Below are positions 1 through 7,714 of a DNA stretch of 64,000 nt, one piece after another (the first letter of the stretch is position 1; the number at the start of each line of letters is the position of its first letter). The notes under the pieces are model-generated. The model saw only the letters and a program-made list of their open reading frames with translations. It was not told the origin of the DNA and searched no databases. The stretch spans positions 412,762-476,761 of the forward strand of contig NZ_KB913037.1 in assembly GCF_000384295.1 (NCBI RefSeq). The letters run 5' to 3'. The stretch is from Amycolatopsis balhimycina FH 1894 (GTDB taxonomy: Bacteria > Actinomycetota > Actinomycetes > Mycobacteriales > Pseudonocardiaceae). A program made the position numbers and the translations under genes.

Positions 1-852
1 GGTGAACCCCGGCCGCCGGGCCCCGTCGTTGCCGACCGCGCTGCCGCGCAGCACCGCGAGCACCGGGTCGCGGTCGGCGAGCGCGTCCGCCAGCCGGCGC
101 AGCGCGACGACGCCGACGCCGGACCCGACCGCGGTGCCCGACGAGCGGGCGTCGAACGCCCGGCAGTAGCCGTCGTCGGAGAGGATCCCGCCGGGCTCGA
201 ACCGGTAGCCCGCGGCGGGTTCGGCGAGCCCGGCACCCCCGGCCAGCGCGAGGTCGCACTCACCGGACAGCAGGCTGAGCACGGCGTAGTGCACCGCGGT
301 CAGCGAAGACGAGCAGGCCGTCTGCACGCCCACCGACGGGCCGCGCAGGCCGAGCTTGTGCGCCACCCGGGCCGCGCCGAAGTCGGCCATCCCGCCGAGC
401 TGCAGCGACAGGTGGTCGAGCCCGGCCGTTCCGCCCCGCCGCGCCCGCGCGGCCTGCAACGCGGCGACGTACCCGCTCGGGCTCATCCCGGCGAAGACGC
501 CGACCCGTTGGTCGCTTTCACCGCCGGGCGGGTACCCGGCCTGTTCCAGCGCCTCCCAGCAGGTCTCGAGGAACAACCGCTGCTGCGGGTCGATCAGCTC
601 CGCTTCGGCCGGGGAGACGCCGAAGAACTCCGCCGCGAACAGGCCGGGCCCGGCCAGGGTCGCGATCCGGCGCACGTAGTCAGCATCGCCGAACACCTCG
701 GGTCCGACACCCGCGACGCGCAGTTCGTCGTCGGTCAGTTCGCGCATGCCGAGTACCCCGGCTTCGAGGCCGGCCCAGAACTGTGCGGGGGTGTCCGCGC
801 CGGGAAACCGGCAGCCGATGCCCACGACGGCGATCGCCGTGTCCGCGCTCAC
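1..852 (-). CDS. Type I polyketide synthase, N-terminal ketosynthase (partial, runs off left edge)
   Basis: The first 284 residues of a modular PKS are visible; the gene continues beyond base 1. It opens directly with a ketosynthase: the N-terminal strand VVGIGCRFPGA, then the active-site motif TACSSS with the catalytic Cys near residue 180. The His-containing HGT and NVGH motifs would lie outside the window. KS domains catalyse decarboxylative Claisen condensation, so this protein should extend a peptidyl chain handed over by the upstream NRPS. The GTG start is chosen because it overlaps the stop of that NRPS by 4 bp (GTGA), which implies translational coupling. There is no N-terminal docking or loading domain. 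Whether AT, KR or ACP follow cannot be seen. Confidence 0.9.
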   Translation of the reverse strand, partial: MSADTAIAVVGIGCRFPGADTPAQFWAGLEAGVLGMRELTDDELRVAGVGPEVFGDADYVRRIATLAGPGLFAAEFFGVSPAEAELIDPQQRLFLETCWEALEQAGYPPGGESDQRVGVFAGMSPSGYVAALQAARARRGGTAGLDHLSLQLGGMADFGAARVAHKLGLRGPSVGVQTACSSSLTAVHYAVLSLLSGECDLALAGGAGLAEPAAGYRFEPGGILSDDGYCRAFDARSSGTAVGSGVGVVALRRLADALADRDPVLAVLRGSAVGNDGARRPGFT

Positions 853-3569
853 CGGCGCGACGTCCCCGGCGCCGGGCGGCGGGCGGCGCCGAGCAGCCGC
901 TGCCGGTTCTGCTCGCGCGGCGCGGGTGCGGGCCGGTCGTCCCCGGCGAGCAGCCGCGCCTGGCTCGACACGGTGTTGCAGCGGAACAGGTCGGCGACGG
1001 TGAGTTCGCGCGCGGTCAGCGGTGCCAGCCGGTCGAGCAGCATGATGAGCAGCAGCGAGGTGCCGCCCGCGTCGAAGAAGCTGGTCTCGGTGTCCACGTC
1101 GGCGCGGGCGAGCACGTCGGCCCAGGCTTTGCGGACGACGTCGACAAGGTCCGATGTGGACGGTTCGGGCACGGTCGCCTCCAGGGATCGCACGAGCTCC
1201 AGCGCCAGCCTGCGCAGATCGGCCAGCAGCGCGGTGACAGTGGCGCGGTCGAACAGGCCGGTCACGTAGTCGGCGTAGAGCTCCAGCTCGTCCGGGTGCT
1301 CGATCCCGACGAGCGCGAGCTCGTACTTCACGTGCGCCGCGTCCCGGATCTCGACCCGGCCGTGCACACCGTCGCCGAGGACGGGTGCGGCCAGGGGCGC
1401 GTCGAGCACGCTGACCATCACCGGCGTCACCGGCGGCCTGCTGAGATCGCGCCCGGGCTCCAGCGCCGCGGCGACGGCGTCGAAGGGGACGTCCGCGTGG
1501 GCGAACGCCGTGGTGGCGGCACGGCGGACCCGGCCGAGCAGCTCGCCCCAGCCAGGCTCGCCGCGCAGATCGGCCCGCACGAGCAGAGTGCCGGCGAACA
1601 TGCCGACCGCGCTCGCCCGGCCCGGGTCGTCCCGGCCCGCCCAGGGGAAGGCGAACAGGAAGTCGGCCTGGTCACCGCGCTCGGCCAGCGCGGCCGCGAG
1701 CAACACGACGAGCACCATGAACGTCGAGCAGCCGTGCGCGGCGGCGACCACCCGCAGCCGCGAGGTCAGCTCCGGGCCCAGCCCGAGGACGGCGGTGGCT
1801 CCCTCGGTGCGCTGTTCGGCCGTGCGCGGCCGGTCCCGCGGCAGGTCGACGTCGAGCGGAGCATCTTCCAGTGACGCGAGCACCTCGGCCAGCCGGTCCT
1901 TCCCCGCCTCCACCGGCCCCGCGGCATCCGCCGGGTGGACCGGCTCGGGCAGATGCGGCGGCCTGCCCTGCCCGGCCGCGCGGTAGGTCTCGCCGATCTC
2001 GTCCGCGAGCTGCCGCAGGGACCAGCCGTCGAGCACGACGTGCGACGCGCTCAGCGCGACCGTGGTCGCCCCGGTTCCGGAGGTGATCACCGCCGCTCGC
2101 GCGGGCGGCCCGTCGGCCAGGTCGAAGGGTTGCCAGAGCACCTCGTCGAGGTAGTCGTCGAGCTCCGCCCGCGACCGGCCCCGATTGTCCACAAGCGACA
2201 CTTCGGGAGCCGGGCCGTCGGTGCGGTAGACCAGTTCCCGGCGCGCGTGGTCGAGCCGGAACACCGAACGCAGCGCCGGGTGCCTGCCGAGCACGAACCG
2301 GATCGACGCGGCGAGCCGGGCGGCGTCCACCACCCCGGTGTACTCCAGCACGAACGTGACGAGGTAGGCCTGACGCAGCCGGGGAAGCCGGTCGAGGAAC
2401 CAGAGCCGCTGCTGGGCGGGCAACGCGGGGTACCACCCGTCGTCGGCGGTGACGGGCGAGCGCGACGGCGGTGCGGCCGCGGTGTCCAGGAGCGCGCCGA
2501 GGCCCGTGACGGTGGGCTCGGCGAGGAAGTCCCGCAACGCCACTTCGCCGTTCCAGCGCCGGGCCGCGGCGGCGACCATTCCGACCGCGAGCAGGGAATG
2601 CCCGCCGAGGCGGAAGAAGTCGGCGTCCGGTTCGCGCAGCGCGGCCCGCTGCGCCTCGCCGTACAGCCCGGCCGCGGACAGGGTCTCCGCGAACAGCTCC
2701 GCCGCCCGCCGCCGTCCCGTCTCGGACGCGCTCACCGGCGACGGCGGCGGAGCCGGCTCGGCCGGTGCGGACAGCTTCAGTTCCCCGTCGCGGCCCCGCA
2801 CGGCGCGATCCCCGGTCCGGCACCGCCGGAGGTCGCCGGGCACGCCCGGACCGAAGACCCAAAGGTCCCCTTCGACCCCGTCGGGGAGTTCTTCGTCCCC
2901 GGCGCCGAGCACGTCCAGGCGGGTGTTCGGCACCGGCCGCAGCGATCCGTCGACGATCTCGGCCGCGAATCCGGGGCATCCGGCGGCGCGGTAGAAAGAC
3001 CGGCCCTGGCGCTCGGCGACGTCGGTGAGCACCAGCCGGGCACCGGAGCACAGACAGGCGAACGCCTCGACCACCGCCGTCGCACCAGAAGCAACCAGCC
3101 GGGCACCGGGGCCCAGCTCGTGCAGCCACCCCGTCGTGAGCGCCGCGTACAGGAGGTTTCCCTGTTCCCACACGACGGTCTCGCCGCCGGGCGGGATCAG
3201 GACCACCGCCGGGGCGCGCTCGTCGACCGGGACCGCGGGCACCGGCGGGCCCGGCTCCACATCGGCCTCGCGGAGCAGTTCGATCCCGGCGGGCTCGGGC
3301 CGGTCCGGGTCGAGTGGCGCGAACGCGGCACCGGCCCGCAGCACCCCCAGCCAGGCCGCGACCTGACGCGGCCCCGGCGACGCGACGACGCCGACGACCG
3401 CACCGGGCCCGACACCGGCCGCCCGCAGCCTGCCGGCGGTTCCCCAGGCGAGCGCGTCGAGTTCCGCGTTCGTGGCGGTCGAGCCGCCGCACTCGACGGC
3501 GACGGCCGCGGGGTCGGCCAGCGCGAGGCTCGCCGCGGCCATTTCGGGGACCGTCGTGGGTTCACGCAC
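849..3569 (-). CDS. NRPS, degenerate adenylation domain - PCP - condensation - PCP
   Basis: About 906 residues. Residues 1-300 resemble an adenylation domain at both ends (an opening like A1/A2, and RTGD as in A7), but the domain is short and the ATP-binding signature TSGSTG, the YGPTE motif and the C-terminal GK lysine are absent, so it is probably inactive. A carrier domain follows (LGGHSL, Ser near 324), then a condensation domain from about 379 (QQRLW) with SHVVLDGWS near 511, which keeps the second, catalytic His. A second carrier lies near 800-875 (GGTSL, Ser near 834). It probably receives an acyl or aminoacyl group in trans, condenses it and passes it to the KS protein encoded next. 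The GTG start at 3569 overlaps the isomerase gene by 8 bp. A longer reading from GTG 3737 would overlap that gene deeply and is disfavoured. Confidence 0.85.
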   Translation of the reverse strand: MREPTTVPEMAAASLALADPAAVAVECGGSTATNAELDALAWGTAGRLRAAGVGPGAVVGVVASPGPRQVAAWLGVLRAGAAFAPLDPDRPEPAGIELLREADVEPGPPVPAVPVDERAPAVVLIPPGGETVVWEQGNLLYAALTTGWLHELGPGARLVASGATAVVEAFACLCSGARLVLTDVAERQGRSFYRAAGCPGFAAEIVDGSLRPVPNTRLDVLGAGDEELPDGVEGDLWVFGPGVPGDLRRCRTGDRAVRGRDGELKLSAPAEPAPPPSPVSASETGRRRAAELFAETLSAAGLYGEAQRAALREPDADFFRLGGHSLLAVGMVAAAARRWNGEVALRDFLAEPTVTGLGALLDTAAAPPSRSPVTADDGWYPALPAQQRLWFLDRLPRLRQAYLVTFVLEYTGVVDAARLAASIRFVLGRHPALRSVFRLDHARRELVYRTDGPAPEVSLVDNRGRSRAELDDYLDEVLWQPFDLADGPPARAAVITSGTGATTVALSASHVVLDGWSLRQLADEIGETYRAAGQGRPPHLPEPVHPADAAGPVEAGKDRLAEVLASLEDAPLDVDLPRDRPRTAEQRTEGATAVLGLGPELTSRLRVVAAAHGCSTFMVLVVLLAAALAERGDQADFLFAFPWAGRDDPGRASAVGMFAGTLLVRADLRGEPGWGELLGRVRRAATTAFAHADVPFDAVAAALEPGRDLSRPPVTPVMVSVLDAPLAAPVLGDGVHGRVEIRDAAHVKYELALVGIEHPDELELYADYVTGLFDRATVTALLADLRRLALELVRSLEATVPEPSTSDLVDVVRKAWADVLARADVDTETSFFDAGGTSLLLIMLLDRLAPLTARELTVADLFRCNTVSSQARLLAGDDRPAPAPREQNRQRLLGAARRPAPGTSRR

Positions 3570-4392
3570 GCGGCACCACCGCCTCCGCGAACAACGACCG
3601 CGTGCCGCGGATCGCCCGCTCGACCTTCCGGAAGGCGTTCTCCGGATCCGCGAACGGGCCGACTTCGACCGCGATCGCCCGCGCCCGCGCGGCCCGCAGC
3701 TGCGAGACGAAGGCGGGCAGGTCCGCGACGCCGTCACCGGGGGCGAGATGCTCGTGGTAGCGGCCGTTCGAATCGGAGAAGTCGACGCTGTTGACCCGGC
3801 CGCTCAGCCGCGCCACCTCGGCGGCGGGCACCCCGCGGACCACCATGTGCGAGGTGTCGATGTTGGCCAGCACGGCCTCCGAATCCACCTCGGTGATCAG
3901 CCTGGTCAGCGACGCGATGTCGTTGACCAGGGAGGTGTCGAGGGGTTCGAGCTCGACGCTGACCTCGACGCCGCGAGGGGCGGCGTAGTCGCCGATCCGG
4001 CGCACGGCGTCGACGAGCAGCTGCCACTGGGTCGCCGTCGGCCACATCGTGCGCCAGATCCACTCGCCGAGCAGGATCTTGAGCACCGGCGCGCCCAGTT
4101 CGCGTGCCAGGTCGACGTGCCGCTCGGTGCGGACGATGTTCCATTCCCTGGCCACCTCGCGCGGGTCGTTGAGGCCGAAGGCGTGGCACTGCGCCATGGT
4201 CACCGGCACCCCGGCGGACTCGACGTCGGTGCGCAGCGTGTGCAGCACGTCCGGCGTCATCTCCATGGCTTCCTCGGTGAGCGCGATCCAGTCCGCGCCC
4301 GCCTCCGCCGCGGCCCGCCAGGCATCGCGGCCCAGCAGCGACGAACCCATGAACGCCTGGTCGACGAGGATGCCGAGGGAGGAATCGATCAC
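3562..4392 (-). CDS. Sugar-phosphate isomerase/epimerase-like TIM-barrel protein in the NRPS operon
   Basis: 276 residues, the usual size for the xylose isomerase-like / AP endonuclease 2 superfamily. Candidate divalent-metal ligands are placed as in that family: Glu in SVELEP (147/149), Asp179 and His182 in NIDTSH, His in YHEHL (213/215) and Glu243 in AVEVG. Known members include hydroxypyruvate isomerase, inosose dehydratase and 3-dehydroshikimate dehydratase; the substrate here cannot be read from sequence. The gene sits between two NRPS genes with 4-bp and 8-bp overlaps, so it is co-translated with them and probably makes or remodels a building block (inference). No signal peptide; cytoplasmic. 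Confidence 0.85.
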   Translation of the reverse strand: MIDSSLGILVDQAFMGSSLLGRDAWRAAAEAGADWIALTEEAMEMTPDVLHTLRTDVESAGVPVTMAQCHAFGLNDPREVAREWNIVRTERHVDLARELGAPVLKILLGEWIWRTMWPTATQWQLLVDAVRRIGDYAAPRGVEVSVELEPLDTSLVNDIASLTRLITEVDSEAVLANIDTSHMVVRGVPAAEVARLSGRVNSVDFSDSNGRYHEHLAPGDGVADLPAFVSQLRAARARAIAVEVGPFADPENAFRKVERAIRGTRSLFAEAVVPRA

Positions 4393-7259
4393 GGTGCGGG
4401 TTCCTTCCGGGAGGACGCCAAGCGCGCCAGGGCGTGCGAGGACAAGTCGAGCTGGGCTTGCCGGGTGACCGGTCGCCGGGAGTGGGGTAGTTCGGCGACC
4501 GGGACGGCGGGGTTCCGGCAGGCCGCGCCGAGCAGGACGACGAACCCTTCGGCGAGGGCGGCGACCAGGTCACGGGGGTAGCGGGCGGTGTCGTATTCGA
4601 TGTGCCCGGTCAGGCCGCCGGGCCCGGCTTCGAGGAACATCGAGAAGTCGAACTTCGCCCACCCGGTGTCCGGCGAATCCGCCGAGCGCCACGGCGCGGG
4701 CGGCGAGGCGCCGGTTTGCTGGAAGCTGAAGACCACCTGGACGAGTGGGCTGCGCCGGTCGGCGACCGCGGTCACCAGCCGGTCCAGGGGCAGCGATTCG
4801 GCCTCGAGCGCGGTCAGCACCTCGTCGGCGGTGGCCTCGCACAGCCGGGTGAACGACTCGGCGTCGGCCACCTCGCAGCGGAGCGGGACGGTGTTGGCGA
4901 ACAGTCCCACCAGTTCCTCCAGCTCCGGCCACGGCCGGTTGGCCACCCCGGTACCCAGCAGGAAGGCCGTCCGGCCCGACCAGCGGCGGACCACCACGGT
5001 GAACGCGGCGAGCAGGACGGCGAACGACGTGATCCGCAGCCGGCGCGCCAGCTCGCGGACGTCCGTCCACAAGGGACCGTCCAGGTCGAGCGGGTACCGG
5101 GTGCCCGCTCGCGGCCCGGCCACCGGCGGCCGGGATCCCGGCCGCCGGTCGAGCGACAGGTCGGCGACCAGGTCACGGAGCCGGGCGGCGTACTCGGCGA
5201 CGAGGCTCGCCGTCTCCGGGCCGGCGGCCTCGCTCCGCTCCCGCGCGGCGTAGCCGGAGAACCCGATCTCCGTCGGCGGCAGGACGGGGACCAGCCCGGC
5301 CGCGGCGGCCCGGTAGGCGACGGCCAGGTCGGCCAGGAGCACGTGGGCGGACCAGCCGTCCACCGCGATGTGGTGCGTGCGCAGCAGAACCAGGTCCCCG
5401 CCGGGCAGTCCGGGCCAGACCGTGCACCGCAGCGGCGGATCCACCGAGAGATCGATCGGGGCGGCCGCGCACCGCTCGGCCTCGCCGTCGGCACCGTCAC
5501 CCACCTCGACGTCCACGCCGGCGGGCTCGTGGATCACCTGCACCGGGCCGCCGGCCTCGAGCCGGTAAGTCGTGCGCAGCGGCTCGTGCGGGGCCGCCAC
5601 CGCGGTGAGCGCTGCGGACAACGCGGCCCGGTCCACCGCGCCACGCCAGCGAAGCAGGATGGGCGTCGCATAGGCCGCCGTCCCCGGCTCGGCGGCCTCG
5701 ACGAACCAGAGCCGTTCCTGGCCGGTCGACAGCGGGGCGGTCCGCTCGCCGGCGGACAGCCGTGCCCGGTCGAGCTTCCCGGTCGAGGTCAGCGGGAGCG
5801 CGGGCAGCCGGACCCACCGGGCGGGCACCATGTATCCGGGCAGCCGGTCCCGCAGGGCCGTGGACAAGTCCGCGTCCGCGGCGGCGCCCGCGACGTAACC
5901 GGTGAGATGGGCGAGCGGGCCGTCACCGGACTTCTCCACCGCCACCGCGGACACCAGCCCGGTGGCCAGCACCGCGGCCTCGACCTCGGCGAGCTCGACC
6001 CGGAACCCGCGCAGCTTCACCTGGCGATCGACGCGGCCGAGGAACTCGATCGCCCCGTCGCCGCGGCGCCGGACCCGGTCGCCGGTGCGGTACCAGGGTC
6101 CTTCGCCGTCCGCTCCGGGCACGGCCGCACCCGGGAAGAAGCGCGCGGCGGTCTCGTCCGGCCGCCCGAGGTAGCCCAGCGCGACCCCGGGGCCGCCGAT
6201 CCACAGCTCGCCTTCGGCCGTGGCCGCGTGGTCGTCGTCGAGCACGCACAGCCAGGTGTTCTGGAGCGGGAACCCGATCGGGACGCGTCCGTGGCCGTCG
6301 ACCGTCTCCGGCGTGCACTCGAAGAAGGCGGCGAAGGTCGTGGCCTCGGTCGGGCCGTAGGCGTTGACGAGCCGGCCGGGCGGATCCGCGTCGAGCACCT
6401 GCCGCACGACGGCCGGGTCCATCGTGTCGCCGCCGACCAGCAGGGTGGCGACCGAGGCGAAAGCCGTGGGCTCGGCCCGGGCGATCAGGTCGAACAGCGC
6501 GGAGGTCAGGAACAGGGCGCTGATCCGGTACCGGGCCAGCAAACCACCCCACGCGCCGAGGTCGATCTGCCCGGCGGCGGGCGGCACGACCACGGTCGCG
6601 CCGGCGGCGAGCGTGCTCCAGACCTCGAAGGTCAGCGCGTCGAACGCCGGGTTCGCCAGCTGGGCGACCCGGTCACCGGGACCCAGCGGGCAATAGGCGG
6701 CCGAGCTCACCAGCCGCAGCACCGCGCGGTGGGGCACCACGACCCCTTTGGGCGCGCCGGTGGAACCGGAGGTGTAGGCCACGTAAAGCGGCGACTCGGG
6801 ATCGAAAGGCGCCGGTTCGGGCCCATGGCTCTCCCCGCCGCGCACGGCGGTGACGTCCAGCGCCGGGATGTCCGGCAACGGCGGCCAACCCGGCCCCCGG
6901 ACGACTACGGCGCAGTCCGCTTCGGCCAGTACGCCCGCAGTGCGCCCCGGTGGGGCGAGCGCGTCGAGCGGCACATAGGCCGCGCCGAGCCGCGCGACGG
7001 CGAGCAGGGTGACGACCAGTGCGGCCGAGCGGTCCACCGCCACCGCGACGCGGTCACCCGCCTCGACACCGCGGGCCGCCAAGGCCGCGGCCAGGTCCGA
7101 AGAACGCGCCCAAAGCTGCTGGTAGGTGAGGTCTCCATCGGCGGCCGAGACGGCGAGCGTGTCCGGCTCGGCCGAGACACGGCCGGCGACGAGGTGGTGG
7201 ATCCCCCGGTCCGCCGGGAGCGCGACGACAGCGCCGTGCTGCGTCACCGAAGTGTTCAC
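4389..7259 (-). CDS. NRPS, adenylation - condensation with no carrier domain between
   Basis: 956 residues. The adenylation domain (about 18-500) is complete: TSGSTGAPKG near 163, FDALTFEVW near 206, YGPTE, YRTGD and the terminal STGKLDR lysine motif. Reading the pocket by eye gives D-A-F-F-L-G-A-T-F-K, close to published codes for Ile/Val-type aliphatic residues (inference). The chain then goes straight into a condensation domain (STGQERLW near 508, THHIAVDGWS near 629) without an LGGxS carrier, unlike the standard A-PCP-C order. The activated residue must therefore be loaded onto a carrier elsewhere; a free PCP is encoded at 11456. First gene of the leftward operon. GTG start with a GGGGGA-type ribosome-binding site. 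Confidence 0.9.
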   Translation of the reverse strand: MNTSVTQHGAVVALPADRGIHHLVAGRVSAEPDTLAVSAADGDLTYQQLWARSSDLAAALAARGVEAGDRVAVAVDRSAALVVTLLAVARLGAAYVPLDALAPPGRTAGVLAEADCAVVVRGPGWPPLPDIPALDVTAVRGGESHGPEPAPFDPESPLYVAYTSGSTGAPKGVVVPHRAVLRLVSSAAYCPLGPGDRVAQLANPAFDALTFEVWSTLAAGATVVVPPAAGQIDLGAWGGLLARYRISALFLTSALFDLIARAEPTAFASVATLLVGGDTMDPAVVRQVLDADPPGRLVNAYGPTEATTFAAFFECTPETVDGHGRVPIGFPLQNTWLCVLDDDHAATAEGELWIGGPGVALGYLGRPDETAARFFPGAAVPGADGEGPWYRTGDRVRRRGDGAIEFLGRVDRQVKLRGFRVELAEVEAAVLATGLVSAVAVEKSGDGPLAHLTGYVAGAAADADLSTALRDRLPGYMVPARWVRLPALPLTSTGKLDRARLSAGERTAPLSTGQERLWFVEAAEPGTAAYATPILLRWRGAVDRAALSAALTAVAAPHEPLRTTYRLEAGGPVQVIHEPAGVDVEVGDGADGEAERCAAAPIDLSVDPPLRCTVWPGLPGGDLVLLRTHHIAVDGWSAHVLLADLAVAYRAAAAGLVPVLPPTEIGFSGYAARERSEAAGPETASLVAEYAARLRDLVADLSLDRRPGSRPPVAGPRAGTRYPLDLDGPLWTDVRELARRLRITSFAVLLAAFTVVVRRWSGRTAFLLGTGVANRPWPELEELVGLFANTVPLRCEVADAESFTRLCEATADEVLTALEAESLPLDRLVTAVADRRSPLVQVVFSFQQTGASPPAPWRSADSPDTGWAKFDFSMFLEAGPGGLTGHIEYDTARYPRDLVAALAEGFVVLLGAACRNPAVPVAELPHSRRPVTRQAQLDLSSHALARLASSRKEPAP

Positions 7260-7714
7260 CCGCCATTCCCCCGTTCAGTCCTGCCGCTTCGCCGGGTCTC
7301 ACCCGAACGGCCGATTTAGCCGCCATTCGAATACGTTTCGGCCACCGAATGCTGCGATTCCACGGCCCGGTCGCCGCTCCCGTTGACTAACTCCCCCGCT
7401 CCCCTCGGCTAACTCCGCCGCTCCTTTGGACAACTTCGCCGCTCCCTCGACTAACACTGGCGGGTTGCGCTGAGCGCGCGCTGATTGATCGCTGAGTTCC
7501 CGTCGAAAGGGCGCCCCGTGCGCGCTATCATTGCCCCGGCAAACGTTTCCACTCCTCTTGGGGCAGACCAGGCGACGTCACCCAGGTACGAAAGACCGGC
7601 CCTTCGGCCGTTCTTCCCGAACCGGGCATCCCGAAACCGAGAATTCCTTGAATTCACCGGCATCGGGATGCGACGCTCTCAGGTCGAAAGCGCCGGAATA
7701 CGGCCGGGGGTCAA
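7260..7714. promoter_or_regulatory. Divergent promoter region between the two halves of the biosynthetic cluster
   Basis: A 455-bp gap between the leftward NRPS operon and the rightward SARP gene, and the obvious control point for both transcripts. It contains the tandem repeats listed separately at 7375-7460. No convincing coding frame was seen. I could not assign -10/-35 boxes with confidence. Confidence 0.5.
7375..7460. repeat. Four tandem ~22-bp direct repeats, candidate SARP operator
   Basis: The hexamer CGCTCC starts at 7375, 7397, 7419 and 7440, each followed by a version of GACTAACTC (7385, 7407, 7429 shortened, 7449). Spacing is 22, 22 and 21 bp, about two helical turns, so equivalent bases face the same side of the DNA. 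SARP proteins are known to bind direct repeats with 11- or 22-bp phasing, and a SARP gene starts 255 bp downstream. The array lies about 115 bp upstream of the divergent NRPS start, a plausible activator position. Confidence 0.6.

Noticed and set aside
849-3737. Longer version of the A*-PCP-C-PCP protein starting at GTG 3737
   Set aside because: It would overlap the isomerase gene by about 175 bp and add an Arg/Ser-rich antisense-like leader; the GTG at 3569 with an 8-bp overlap fits the coupling seen throughout the operon.
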